Shown here one piece after another: positions 16,638-25,319 of a stretch of DNA of 35,166 nucleotides (position 1 is the first letter of the stretch; the number at the start of each line of letters is the position of its first letter). Under the pieces are notes generated by a model. It made no database searches, was not told the DNA's origin, and was given only the letters and a program-made list of their open reading frames with translations. Source of the stretch: DATIXD01 sp035518875 (GTDB lineage Bacteria > Pseudomonadota > Gammaproteobacteria > Methylococcales > Methylococcaceae); NCBI GenBank assembly GCA_035518875.1, contig DATIXD010000083.1:1-35166 (forward strand), read 5' to 3'. Both the position numbers and the translations under genes were made by a program.

Positions 16638-17933
16638 ATGGCTGCCGCTCACCTCGGTACGCTCGCCCATCTTCGCGGGAATCCCTTCGAACAGCCGGAT
16701 GCTCTGGAAATAGTCGGGGCCGGTGCCCTGCTGGTCGATGACGCCGGGCGCATCATTCGGGCCGGCGAGCGGAAGGCGGTCCTTGCCGCTGCACCGGAGG
16801 CCGAGCGGGTGGATCACGGCGAGGCCTGGCTGATTCCGGGACTGGTGGATGGGCATAGTCATTTCCCGCAATATTACGCCACTGCCGCCGCTGGCTGCCA
16901 GCTTTTGGATTGGCTGGAGCGCTCCATTTATCCGGCCGAGGGCGCCTATGCCGATGCCGCGCTGGCCGAAATTGCGGCGGGCCGCTTTGTCCGGCATTTG
17001 CTGGCTTGTGGTACGACTACTGCGACAGTCTTCGGCTCGCAATTCCTAGGCGCCAATCTCGCTCTGTTCGAGGCCGCCAAAGCCGAGGGTTTGCGCCTGA
17101 TTGCCGGCATGACGCTGATGGATCGCGGTGGCCCCGATGCGCTTTTGCAGACCCCGGCACAGGCCCATGCCCAGAGCGAAACCCTGATCGCCCATTGCCA
17201 GGACGTGCCACTGCTGCATTATGCGATCACGCCGCGCTTCGCCTTGTCTTGCTCGGACGCGATGATGGAGGCCTGCGGCGATCTGCTCAAGGCTCACCCG
17301 GAGTGTTACCTGCAAACCCACATCAACGAGAGCTTGGGCGAGATCGAAGCGGTCCGCGAGGCCTTCCCATGGAGTCGCGATTATCTCGAGGTGTATGAGC
17401 ACTTCGGTCTGATCTCGGAAAAGACCGTCCTGGCGCACAATGTTCACGTCGATGACGGCGAACTCACACGGCTGGGCCGGATCGGCTGCGCCGTTTGCCA
17501 TTGTCCGTCCAGCAATCTGTATCTGGGCAGCGGCTTGTTTTCCATGAGCCGGCATATCCGGCATGCCATTGCCATGACGATCGGCACCGATATTGGTGCG
17601 GGAACTCGTTTTTCGGTCTGGGAAGAATTGTCAGAAAGCTACAAGATTCAGCAACTGCAGGGCCTGTGCTTGGGAGCGGCGGAATTGCTTTATCTCGGTA
17701 CCTTGGGTGGTGCTAGGGCGTTGCGCCTGGAGGACGAAACCGGAAATTTCACGCCGGGTAAAAGCGCCGACTTTTTCGTGATGGGCCTTGAAGGCGAGGG
17801 TTATCTCAGCGAGCGTCTGCGCCGCTGCGAAAGCCCGACCGATCAGCTTTTCTGTCTCTTGCACCTGGCTTCGGCTCGGCAGGTGCGAGCCACTTACGTT
17901 CGGGGCCGAAGTGTTTTCGATGCCCGGCTGTAA
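16638..17933 (+). CDS. guaD: Guanine deaminase
   Basis: The enzyme hydrolyses guanine to xanthine and ammonia in purine salvage. From the ATG at 16638 it has 431 residues, close to the 439 of E. coli GuaD; the longer open frame upstream lacks conserved sequence. Amidohydrolase motifs are in order: metal ligands His73 and His75 in VDGHSHFPQ, His228 and Glu231 in THINE, His267/His270 in LAHNVH, and Asp318 in IGTDIGAGT. It is cytosolic and binds zinc or iron. No other purine-degradation gene is nearby, so it probably acts alone in nitrogen or guanine salvage. Confidence 0.95.
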   Translation: MAAAHLGTLAHLRGNPFEQPDALEIVGAGALLVDDAGRIIRAGERKAVLAAAPEAERVDHGEAWLIPGLVDGHSHFPQYYATAAAGCQLLDWLERSIYPAEGAYADAALAEIAAGRFVRHLLACGTTTATVFGSQFLGANLALFEAAKAEGLRLIAGMTLMDRGGPDALLQTPAQAHAQSETLIAHCQDVPLLHYAITPRFALSCSDAMMEACGDLLKAHPECYLQTHINESLGEIEAVREAFPWSRDYLEVYEHFGLISEKTVLAHNVHVDDGELTRLGRIGCAVCHCPSSNLYLGSGLFSMSRHIRHAIAMTIGTDIGAGTRFSVWEELSESYKIQQLQGLCLGAAELLYLGTLGGARALRLEDETGNFTPGKSADFFVMGLEGEGYLSERLRRCESPTDQLFCLLHLASARQVRATYVRGRSVFDARL

Positions 17934-18066
17934 TCTGCCACGTCCGCTCTGCAGTGAACGCTGGGGAAATCGGGCTGAGCGAAATGCCGGCTTGTTACCG
18001 GATTGCAGTTTTGAATGGGATAATGCAAAAACATCGGCGCGATGGTCGCGCAGCGGCTTTGAGTAG

Positions 18067-19086
18067 ATGATTGGACTTCCAGGCGCCGGTTTGCTGCTGG
18101 CGGCAACTTTGCTGGTTTCGTTCGTACTGACCGGAAGGGTACGGCGTTATGCTCAGGAGCGTCTTCTGGACGTGCCTAATGCCCGCAGTTCCCATTCCGA
18201 GCCGACGCCCCGCGGCGGCGGACTGGCCGTGGTGCTGGCTTTCGCACCGGCCGTGGCGGTGCTATTCAGCGTGGGCGGGATCAGCTTCGGCGACATGATG
18301 GCGCTGAGCGGCGGGTTAGCGGTGGCGGGCATCGGTTTCTGGGACGACCACCGACATGTGCCTGCTGGCTGGCGGATGGCTGCACATTTCGCGGCCGCCG
18401 CCTGGGCGCTCTGCTGGCTGGGCGGTATCTCCCAGTTGGCAATGGACGGCCAGTACCTGGTCTTGGGCTGGTTGGGCAGTGCGATAGCGGTGATTTTCAT
18501 CGTCTGGATGCTGAATCTGTTCAACTTCATGGACGGCATCGACGGTATCGCCGGCGCAGAAACCGTGTTCGTCGCCACCGCTGCCGCTGGTCTGCTACTG
18601 CTCGGCCCGGGGGAGGGGAGGCATGCTTTGCCTTTGGGGGTACTGGCCTTTGCGGTGGCGGGCTTTTTGATTTGGAACTGGCCCCCCGCGAAAATTTTCA
18701 TGGGCGATGTGGGCAGCGGTTATTTGGGCTTCCTGTTGGGGGTGTTTGCGGTGCTGACCGCCATTACCCGAGAGTTGAGTCTCGTCGTTTGGTTGATCCT
18801 TTCGGGGGTATTTTTCGTCGATGCCACTTTCACCCTGCTCCGGCGCATTTCCAGCGGACAGCGTTGGTACGACGCCCATCGCAGCCATGCCTATCAGCGT
18901 GCAGCGGTTTTGCTTGCAGGCCACAAACGGGTTACCCTCGGCGTCTTGCTGATCGATGGGTTTTGGTTGTTGCCTTGGGGCTGCGCCGCAGTCTTTTGGC
19001 CGCACCTTGAACTCTGGTTCTTGTTGGTTGCCTACATGCCCCTGATTTGCCTGGCTTTCCTGCTCGATGCGGGTAAGGCGACTTGA
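18067..19086 (+). CDS. WecA/WbpL-like polyprenyl-phosphate glycosyl-phosphate transferase
   Basis: This 339-residue polytopic inner-membrane protein belongs to the MraY/WecA group (glycosyltransferase family 4) and is closest in look to WbpL. It should transfer a HexNAc-phosphate from a UDP-sugar to undecaprenyl phosphate, starting O-antigen or exopolysaccharide units. Motifs are DVPNARSSHSEPTPRGGG (36-53), FNFMDGIDGIAGAE (157-170), FMGDVGSGYLGF (212-223) and the HxHxYQR-like HRSHAYQR (about 274-281). About ten hydrophobic segments are visible. The sugar substrate cannot be read from sequence. Its end overlaps or abuts the next gene, the WbpM-like dehydratase. Confidence 0.9.
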   Translation: MIGLPGAGLLLAATLLVSFVLTGRVRRYAQERLLDVPNARSSHSEPTPRGGGLAVVLAFAPAVAVLFSVGGISFGDMMALSGGLAVAGIGFWDDHRHVPAGWRMAAHFAAAAWALCWLGGISQLAMDGQYLVLGWLGSAIAVIFIVWMLNLFNFMDGIDGIAGAETVFVATAAAGLLLLGPGEGRHALPLGVLAFAVAGFLIWNWPPAKIFMGDVGSGYLGFLLGVFAVLTAITRELSLVVWLILSGVFFVDATFTLLRRISSGQRWYDAHRSHAYQRAAVLLAGHKRVTLGVLLIDGFWLLPWGCAAVFWPHLELWFLLVAYMPLICLAFLLDAGKAT

Positions 19087-19118
19087 ATAGAGCAGGGATA
19101 GACAGGAAGAAGCATCGC

Positions 19119-21026
19119 ATGGGTTTATTGGATAGATTGCGCTCTCGAACGGTCATTTTCATCCACGATCTGGTGATGGTGCCCATCGCCTGGATGGCCG
19201 CTTATTGGTTGAGATTTAATCTATCGTCTCTGCCGGAGCCGGAGTTGAGCTCATCCCTGCACTGGTTACCGTTCGTGATCTTGTTGCAGGGCGCGTTTTT
19301 TCGATGGTTCGGTCTTTATCGGGGCGTTTGGCGATTCGCGTCCATTCCCGATTTGATTCTCATCGCCAAGGCGGTCGGTCTGGGCGTATTGGGCATCGCG
19401 GTGATGGCGTTTCTTTATAATCGCCTGGCGGGGGTGCCGCGTTCGGTCCTGCCGCTCTATGCCGGCCTGCTGCTGTTGCTCCTGTGCGGCCCGCGCGTTT
19501 TATACCGCATGTCGAAAGATCGGGGCGCGCCGCCGGGAAACGGTCGGCGTGCCTTGATCGTCGGGGCCGGCAAGGCCGGCGAGATGTTGGCGCGCGACCT
19601 GTTGCGCGAAAGAGATGCCGAATTTCAGCCCCTTGCCTTCGTCGACGACGATCCCCGCAAAAAGGGCCGGGAAATACAGAGGCTAAGAGTCCGGGGCGGG
19701 TGTGAGAAAATTCCGCGCCTAGTGCAGAAGTTGGACGTCGAGGTTGTCCTCATCGCTGCGCCTTCGGCCACCCAGAAGGAGATGCGCCGCATCGTCGAAG
19801 TCTGCGAGACCACGGGCACTCCGTTTTTGATCCTGCCATCCGTACAAGAGGCCCTGTCGGGGCGGCTGGCCCGCTCGCTTAGAGACGTTTCCATCGAGGA
19901 TCTGTTGGGGCGCGCTCCGGTGAAACTCGATCGGGAGGCCATGGGCGATCATCTGCGGGGCAAGCGCGTGCTGGTGACCGGCGGCGGGGGTTCCATCGGC
20001 TCGCAGTTGTGCCGAGAGATTGCCCGGTTCCCGGTCGACGAGTTGATCGTGTTCGAGCGCTGCGAGTTTAATCTTTACCGCGTGGAAGCAGATCTGAGCC
20101 GTCATCATCCTGATCTGCGACTGAAAACCTTGCTAGGTGACGTGACTGACCGGGCGGCGGTGGAGCGCGTCATCGCGAGGCACTCGCCGGACGTGATTTA
20201 TCACGCCGCAGCTTATAAGCATGTGCCAATGTTGCAGGATCAGGCGCGCGAGGCCGCGCTGAACAACGTGATGGGGACGCGCGTGGTGGCGGAAGCGGCC
20301 GTTGCCGCCGGGATCAAGGAATTCGTGCTGATTTCCACGGACAAGGCGGTCAACCCCACCAATGTTATGGGCGCGACCAAACGGGTGGCGGAAATGCTGG
20401 TGCAGGGTCTGAACGAGGCAAGCCGCACGCGCTTTGTTACCGTGCGCTTCGGTAATGTGCTTGACTCCGCCGGCAGCGTGATCCCGCTTTTTCGCGAGCA
20501 GATCAGGCTGGGCGGGCCGGTCACGGTCACTCATCCCGATATCACCCGCTATTTCATGACGATCCCAGAGGCCTGCCAGCTGATCATGCAAGCCGCGGCC
20601 GCAGGCAAGGGTGGAGAAGTGTACGTTCTCGATATGGGAGAGCCGGTCAAAGTGAGTTATCTCGCCGAACAGATGATCCTTCTCAGCGGCAAGCGCCCCG
20701 GCGTCGATATCCCCATCGATTACATCGGCCTTAGGCCCGGGGAAAAGATGCATGAAGAATTATTCCACAATCAGGAGCGCCTGGCGCCGACGGGACACCC
20801 CAAGCTCCTCTTAGCTCAATCCAGGCCGCTCGACCGGCGCTGGCTCGAAAAATCGTTGGTCGATCTGGCGCAGGCGTGCGCCGTCTTCGATCAAGACCGG
20901 ATCGCGCGGATCTTGCGGGAGCTGGTGCCGGAATTCGAGCAGCCTGGCGATCTGTCGCCAGCTGCTGCGAAGGCCGAAAGGCCGGCACCGGCGGCGATGG
21001 CTGCAAAATCCGCGCTTGTCTTGTAA
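19119..21026 (+). CDS. WbpM/CapD-like membrane NDP-sugar 4,6-dehydratase
   Basis: From the ATG at 19119 the protein has 635 residues: four membrane helices (about 15-125), a first Rossmann-like domain (ALIVGAGKAGEMLARD, 145-160), and a catalytic SDR domain with GGGGSIGSQ at 288-296. The site STDKAVNPTNVMGATKR at 406-422 has Met417 where most SDR enzymes have Tyr and keeps Lys421, as WbpM/FlaA1 relatives do. It should make a 4-keto-6-deoxy UDP-HexNAc for surface glycans. An in-frame TTG at 19083 would overlap the preceding gene. I prefer the ATG because AGGAAG lies about 9-14 nt before it. Together with the transferase it forms a two-gene glycan-initiation unit. Confidence 0.9.
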   Translation: MGLLDRLRSRTVIFIHDLVMVPIAWMAAYWLRFNLSSLPEPELSSSLHWLPFVILLQGAFFRWFGLYRGVWRFASIPDLILIAKAVGLGVLGIAVMAFLYNRLAGVPRSVLPLYAGLLLLLLCGPRVLYRMSKDRGAPPGNGRRALIVGAGKAGEMLARDLLRERDAEFQPLAFVDDDPRKKGREIQRLRVRGGCEKIPRLVQKLDVEVVLIAAPSATQKEMRRIVEVCETTGTPFLILPSVQEALSGRLARSLRDVSIEDLLGRAPVKLDREAMGDHLRGKRVLVTGGGGSIGSQLCREIARFPVDELIVFERCEFNLYRVEADLSRHHPDLRLKTLLGDVTDRAAVERVIARHSPDVIYHAAAYKHVPMLQDQAREAALNNVMGTRVVAEAAVAAGIKEFVLISTDKAVNPTNVMGATKRVAEMLVQGLNEASRTRFVTVRFGNVLDSAGSVIPLFREQIRLGGPVTVTHPDITRYFMTIPEACQLIMQAAAAGKGGEVYVLDMGEPVKVSYLAEQMILLSGKRPGVDIPIDYIGLRPGEKMHEELFHNQERLAPTGHPKLLLAQSRPLDRRWLEKSLVDLAQACAVFDQDRIARILRELVPEFEQPGDLSPAAAKAERPAPAAMAAKSALVL

Positions 21027-21044
21027 GGCATGGTCGGTTATAGT
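21016..21044 (+). promoter_or_regulatory. Candidate promoter of rplM-rpsI
   Basis: TTGTCT at 21016-21021 and TATAGT at 21039-21044 are separated by exactly 17 bp. The predicted start near 21051 leaves a leader of about 38 nt before rplM. The -35 lies inside the end of the dehydratase gene. Confidence 0.5.
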
Positions 21045-21088
21045 TTGCGACTTTTATAAAGAACGCCACAGTTTGGAGCGTAAGCAGC

Positions 21089-21517
21089 ATGAAAACCTTT
21101 AGCGCAAAGCCGGCCGAAGTGAAACGCGACTGGTATGTCATCGACGCCGATGGGAAGACGCTCGGTCGACTCTCCACAGAGATTGCGCGCCGTCTGCGCG
21201 GCAAGCACAAAGCCGAATACACTCCGCATGTCGACACCGGCGATTACATCATCGTCATCAACGCGGAAAAGGTGCGCGTGACGGGTAACAAGGAACAGGA
21301 CAAAATCTATTACAAGCACACCGGTTTTATCGGCAACATGAAATCGATCAGCCTGGGCAAGCTGCGGGGAAGCCACCCGGAGCGCATCATCCAGACGGCG
21401 GTTAAAGGCATGATGCCAAGAAATCCCTTGGGTCGGGCGATGTTCAAGAAGCTCAAGGTTTACGCCGGCGGCGAACACGGCCACCAGGCGCAGCAGCCAA
21501 GATTGTTGGAAATCTAA
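21089..21517 (+). CDS. rplM: 50S ribosomal protein L13
   Basis: The 142-residue protein has the length of E. coli L13 and family text throughout: MKTFSAKPAEVKRDWYVIDA at the start, GKTLGRLSTEIARRLRGKHKAEYTPH, and GMMPRNPLGRAMFKKLKVYAG near the end. L13 is an early 23S rRNA-binding protein of the large subunit. It is cotranscribed with rpsI 22 bp downstream, the conserved arrangement. Confidence 0.99.
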   Translation: MKTFSAKPAEVKRDWYVIDADGKTLGRLSTEIARRLRGKHKAEYTPHVDTGDYIIVINAEKVRVTGNKEQDKIYYKHTGFIGNMKSISLGKLRGSHPERIIQTAVKGMMPRNPLGRAMFKKLKVYAGGEHGHQAQQPRLLEI

Positions 21518-21539
21518 AACGTATTAAATCGGGTCAACC

Positions 21540-21932
21540 ATGGCACAAACGCAGAATTATGGAACCGGCCGCCGCAAAAGTGCGGTGGCGCGTGTTTACG
21601 CGAAGTCCGGGACGGGGAAGATCGTTGTCAACGACAAGCTGCTGGACGATTACTTCGGCAGAAAGACCGATCGGATGATCGTACGGCAGCCGCTCGAAGT
21701 CCTCGAGATGAGCGAAAAGTTCGATATCTACGTCAAAGTTTGCGGCGGCGGTCCTTCCGGCCAGGCCGGCGCGATCCGCCACGGATTGACGAGGGCGCTG
21801 ATGGATTATGACGAATCCCTGCGTCCTGCTCTGCGCAAGGCCGGTTATGTCACCCGTGACGCGCGCGTGGTCGAACGCAAGAAAGTCGGTCTGCACAAGG
21901 CCAGAAGACGTCCGCAATACTCCAAACGTTAA
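21540..21932 (+). CDS. rpsI: 30S ribosomal protein S9
   Basis: The 130-residue protein matches E. coli S9 in length and pattern: NYGTGRRKSAVARVY at the start, GGGPSGQAGAIRHGLTRAL in the middle, and the basic tail KVGLHKARRRPQYSKR. The terminal SKR reaches the P-site tRNA in the ribosome. It is the second gene of rplM-rpsI, and tRNA-Gln follows 42 bp later on the same strand. Confidence 0.99.
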   Translation: MAQTQNYGTGRRKSAVARVYAKSGTGKIVVNDKLLDDYFGRKTDRMIVRQPLEVLEMSEKFDIYVKVCGGGPSGQAGAIRHGLTRALMDYDESLRPALRKAGYVTRDARVVERKKVGLHKARRRPQYSKR

Positions 21933-21974
21933 TCGCTCTCAGGGTGCTGTTGGCAGCAGCATCCGAAGATTTAA

Positions 21975-22048
21975 TGGGGGATCGTCTAGCGGCAGGACTA
22001 CGGACTCTGACTCCGTCAACCTAGGTTCGAATCCTAGTCCCCCAGCCA
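21975..22048 (+). tRNA. tRNA-Gln (anticodon CTG)
   Basis: The acceptor strands TGGGGGA (21975-21981) and TCCCCCA (22038-22044) pair fully, followed by discriminator G and an encoded CCA. The anticodon arm is ACGGA-CTCTGAC-TCCGT with anticodon CTG, reading CAG. The T arm is CTAGG-TTCGAAT-CCTAG. The gene is 74 nt long. It may be read through from the rplM-rpsI operon. Confidence 0.96.
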
Positions 22049-22644
22049 ATTCAGGTATTCCTGCGCTGAGCGTTCGAGCAAGCCTCGGTCAGTATACACG
22101 CGCGGCTTTCATGTAATCCTTCGGGACGAAGCGAGGATGCGCGCGCATCATCTTGATCCGCTGCGCTACGACAGGCGCTGATCCGTACCGGGAACCCTTC
22201 CTAGTGCCGGCGAGCGGCGTTAAAGCCATTCACTTTCCAAGTACTCACGCTGTCGCCCTGGCCGCAGAGAGTTTCATCCCAGCGCATCCCGCATAATCAG
22301 TGCGATCACCCAAAACCGTGGCAGGTCATGGTATTAACAATGACGGCCGGTTTCCCTGAATATCGCCTTTGCTTGGGTTTTGATAATCCAGCATATCCTG
22401 TCCGCTTATTCTTTGAGTAGGGCGCTTCTAGCCTGAATTGCAGGTTGTGCTCAGGATCAACAATCGCAACGCTTGAACGCTGCCGACGGCAAAGCGATCT
22501 TTCGATTCGAACGAAAGGTTATCTCTCTATCAGACCAATGGGCGCTTAGGAATAACTGGTAAAATGCCACGAGATCGCCAATTACAACTCCGGGTTGATC
22601 AACCCGGATTGTTACTTTCGGATAACATGTGCTGACGAGGTTGA
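22049..22644. other. Gene-free gap between tRNA-Gln and lysK
   Basis: About 600 bp without a supported gene. Its composition is more AT-rich toward lysK. It holds a short inverted repeat near 22500 (CTTTCG and CGAAAG) and a perfect 20-bp palindrome at 22589. I see no integrase fragment and no second copy of the tRNA 3' end within the window. Confidence 0.6.
22589..22608. promoter_or_regulatory. Perfect 20-bp palindrome before lysK
   Basis: TCCGGGTTGATCAACCCGGA is its own reverse complement and ends 36 bp before the lysK ATG. It could be an operator for a dimeric regulator. As RNA it would fold into an 8-bp stem with a GATC loop, followed by TTGTTACTTT, a weak terminator or attenuator. Confidence 0.55.
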
Positions 22645-24606
22645 ATGATGTGGTATGAGAAGTTTATCGAGGGTTTGGCCGGACAACAGATCATTAATGA
22701 CTCGAAAACGCCTTCCGGGCGGGTACATGTTGGATCGTTGCGTGGCGTATTGATTCACGATGCGATTTATCGCGCGCTGAAGCAGCATGGCATTGAGGCG
22801 ACTTATACCTATGGCGTAGATGACTACGACCCGCTCGATGATCTTCCTGCGGATGGGGATCCGAATCTACAGCAGTATATGGGGCATCCGCTCTGTAATA
22901 TCCCCGCTCCCAAAGATTCATCCGCGGCCGATCTGGCGGAACATTATATTTCTGAGTTTTTTGATGTTTTTTCTGAACTGGGGGTTGGCGCCACGGTATA
23001 TCGGATGCGCGACGTCTACCGGTCTGGACGTTTCAATGAAGCCATCGACGGAATTTTGAAAAAATCCGATATCGTGCGCAAAGTCTATGCGGAGGTCAGC
23101 AATGCAGCTAGGCCTGCTGATTGGCATCCATTTCAAGTCGTTTGCGAGAATTGCGGAAAAATCGGCACTACCGAGGTCACCGCCTACGATGGCGCAGAAG
23201 TCACTTACGCATGCAAGCCGGACCTCGTTCGTTGGGCTCGGGGATGTGGATACGAAGGAAAGATCTCGCCGTTCGACGGGAACGGAAAACTTCCTTGGAA
23301 ATTGGAGTGGGTCGCAAAGTGGCATACATTCGGAATCACCATCGAGGGGGCGGGCAAGGATCATTGCACCAAGGGAGGTTCTCGAGACGTTGCCGCACGA
23401 TGTCTGCAAGAAATCTTCGGGGACTCGCCGCCGCTCAATGCGCCTTATGAATTTTTCCTGGTGAGCGGCGCAAAAATGAGTTCCTCCAAGGGAATCGGTA
23501 CTGCGGCGAGAGAAATGGCCAATTTCCTTCCTCCGGAAATACTCAGATTCCTCATGATTAGGACACCGCCTAAGCGAACGGTCAACTTCTCGACCGATCT
23601 CGAATACATCGTCAAGCTTTTTAATGAGCACGACCGTCTGGTGGAAAAGGCCATTACCGGTCAGGCATCGGAGTTGGAGCAGAAGCAATTGCGAACGATC
23701 GAGGTGAGCCCCGAATCGACGGCATATCACCCCGTGGGTTTCCAGTTGCTGACCGCGCTTTTGCAATTGCCGCACATCGAGATTGAATCCGAGATAGCAA
23801 AACGGACACAGGATGGATTTTCAAACTGGGATAGAGTAGTTCTCGCGCGCCGGTTGCAGGCCGCAAAATACTGGCTGGATAATTATGCCAGCGACGAGGA
23901 CCGGTTCATGCTTCAAGAGACGCTGCCCCCATCCGCCGGTGCATTGTCGGATACGCAAAAAGCATTTCTGAATAAACTGGGAGAGGTTTTGCCAGAAACC
24001 GAACTGAGCGGTGAGGAATATCAGAAGTTAATTTTTAATACCGCCAGGTTGACGCCGATAGACCAGAAGTCGGCGTTCTTGGCGATATACAAAGTATTGT
24101 TCGATAAAGAGCGGGGCCCTAAAGGCGGGGCATTGTTTTGTTATCTTGATAAGAGTTTTCTGCTAAGGCGGTTTTCCGAGGTAACCTATTCGCGTGACGC
24201 TTTCTGGAGCGAAACGGGCGTCACTGGCGATGCTTTTGACGACTGGCTTGCCAAGCACAAAGGGGATGTGTCGGAAGCCAAGGCTACAAAACTGATCAAC
24301 ACGGTCATTCCCGATGCAAGTTCTCCAGGTCATGGCGCTTACGTCAAGGGAAAGGGAGTGATCGAATTCGAGGTCACGCTGGCTGACGCAAAAAAACACC
24401 TGGTAAGAGTATTGTTTTCAGACTTCGAAGGCGAAGACATTGATCTGAACTCGGAGACCGAATATCTGGAAGCTTATGGGAATGACTTGATCTCGGAGAT
24501 CGGCTTAAGAGAAAGCATTATGATCACGAATATCGGAAAGCCAATCCGATTTACGGAAATCGGCATTCGCAGGATTCCGCCTTGCTCCCCAGATCATGAT
24601 GCGTGA
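22645..24606 (+). CDS. lysK: Class I lysyl-tRNA synthetase with an extra C-terminal region
   Basis: The 653-residue protein is a class I LysRS, which charges tRNA-Lys by a fold unrelated to the class II LysS usual in gammaproteobacteria. The HIGH-type site is HVGS (28-31) and the KMSKS-type site is KMSSSKG (277-283). Cysteines at 167, 170, 190 and 201 may bind zinc. Ordinary class I LysRS end near the motif seen here as KERGPKGGALFCYLD (488-502); about 140 residues follow, with a beta-rich look (GVIEFEVTLADAKKHLVRVLF) and no domain I know. Starts at 22645 and 22648 are possible; GAGG suits the second better. GC is visibly lower than in neighbours, suggesting transfer. It may be a duplicate or specialised synthetase. 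Confidence 0.88.
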   Translation: MMWYEKFIEGLAGQQIINDSKTPSGRVHVGSLRGVLIHDAIYRALKQHGIEATYTYGVDDYDPLDDLPADGDPNLQQYMGHPLCNIPAPKDSSAADLAEHYISEFFDVFSELGVGATVYRMRDVYRSGRFNEAIDGILKKSDIVRKVYAEVSNAARPADWHPFQVVCENCGKIGTTEVTAYDGAEVTYACKPDLVRWARGCGYEGKISPFDGNGKLPWKLEWVAKWHTFGITIEGAGKDHCTKGGSRDVAARCLQEIFGDSPPLNAPYEFFLVSGAKMSSSKGIGTAAREMANFLPPEILRFLMIRTPPKRTVNFSTDLEYIVKLFNEHDRLVEKAITGQASELEQKQLRTIEVSPESTAYHPVGFQLLTALLQLPHIEIESEIAKRTQDGFSNWDRVVLARRLQAAKYWLDNYASDEDRFMLQETLPPSAGALSDTQKAFLNKLGEVLPETELSGEEYQKLIFNTARLTPIDQKSAFLAIYKVLFDKERGPKGGALFCYLDKSFLLRRFSEVTYSRDAFWSETGVTGDAFDDWLAKHKGDVSEAKATKLINTVIPDASSPGHGAYVKGKGVIEFEVTLADAKKHLVRVLFSDFEGEDIDLNSETEYLEAYGNDLISEIGLRESIMITNIGKPIRFTEIGIRRIPPCSPDHDA

Positions 24607-24731
24607 AATTCGCAAGCTCTCGGATGCGAGTCCGTTCCGAAACCGCCGGATGACGGCTTCATCAAAGATTCCGATCCGCCATCGGCACTGGGCCGGCACG
24701 ACTCCGAAAAATTAAGGCTTGCGGGAAGACG

Positions 24732-24768
24732 ACGTATTGGGGACATTATTCGGATGCCCCCAATACGT
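24732..24768. repeat. Inverted repeat, 11-bp arms
   Basis: ACGTATTGGGG at 24732-24742 is the exact reverse complement of CCCCAATACGT at 24758-24768, with a 15-nt loop. It has no T-run on the plus side. It may be a remnant of a REP or MITE-like element, or a terminator after lysK. Confidence 0.6.
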
Positions 24769-24850
24769 ATAAAGTCAGAAGAGGTTAACGCGGCGGCCGG
24801 CATCAGATTGACGACAGCTGCGCCCAACCTCCCTGTTCAGGAATTGAACT

Positions 24851-24881
24851 TGGCGGATACGTTCAGTACGCGCATCCGCCA
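24851..24881 (-). terminator. Stem-loop downstream of the SmbP-like gene
   Basis: TGGCGGAT (24851-24858) and ATCCGCCA (24874-24881) pair perfectly across a 15-nt loop. On the minus strand it lies 27 bp after the stop and is followed by AAGTTCAATT, a poor T-run. A terminator or mRNA-stabilising hairpin is possible. Confidence 0.4.
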
Positions 24882-24907
24882 GTTGGCCTGCCTCGCAGCC
24901 GAGGAAC

Positions 24908-25288
24908 TTACTTGCCGCCCTTGATCTTTTGCATGGATGCCACGACCTCGGTGAGGATTTCTGCGGCCTTGGGGCCGCCGCCCTCTTTTTCGCATTCAGC
25001 CTGGGCTTCCTTCAGCCGCTTGATGGCGTCCTGCAGGGGCTTGCCGGCCGCATCGCCGGTGACTTCCTTGTAGTGCTGTTTGGCTTGCTTGATGCTGGCC
25101 AGACAGCCGTGCTCATTGCCGCCCTTGGCGGCTTCCAGGGCTTCCTGCGTGCTCTTGATCGTCAGGCCCATGTGTTCGGCGACGCCGGCCGAAGTTTCTG
25201 CCGCATAAACCGACGAAGCGCCGGCCAAACCCAAAGCGCCACCCAACAGCAAAGCGCCCAGCGTTCTTGCAATTTTCATATTTTTCAT
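24908..25288 (-). CDS. Small periplasmic helical protein, SmbP-like
   Basis: From the ATG at 25288, with GGAG nine bases upstream, the protein has 126 residues. A signal peptide ends near VYA|AET (about residue 30). The mature part is about 96 residues of amphipathic helices with repeated patterns (HMGLTIKSTQEALEAAK, HGCLASIKQAKQHYKEV, LQDAIKRLKEAQAE). This resembles the small metal-binding protein SmbP of ammonia oxidisers, though with few histidines. It has two cysteines, one in GCLA and one in AECEK, which could form a disulphide. There is no CxxCH. A role in metal binding is inferred from family look only. The longer frame to 25438 crosses a palindrome and a terminator, so it is unlikely. 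Confidence 0.6.
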   Translation of the reverse strand: MKNMKIARTLGALLLGGALGLAGASSVYAAETSAGVAEHMGLTIKSTQEALEAAKGGNEHGCLASIKQAKQHYKEVTGDAAGKPLQDAIKRLKEAQAECEKEGGGPKAAEILTEVVASMQKIKGGK

Positions 25289-25319
25289 TAGTTTGATCTC
25301 CTCATTCTTAGTGTGATTT

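Larger units (their letters stand above)
24607..24907. other. Gap with two stem-loops between lysK and the SmbP-like gene
   Basis: About 300 bp between convergent genes without a supported reading frame. It contains two inverted repeats, at 24732-24768 and 24851-24881, each with a 15-nt loop, described separately. Confidence 0.55.

Noticed and set aside
21975..24606. tRNA-Gln as the attachment site of an integrated island carrying lysK
   Set aside because: I found no integrase and no repeat of the tRNA 3' end downstream within the window.
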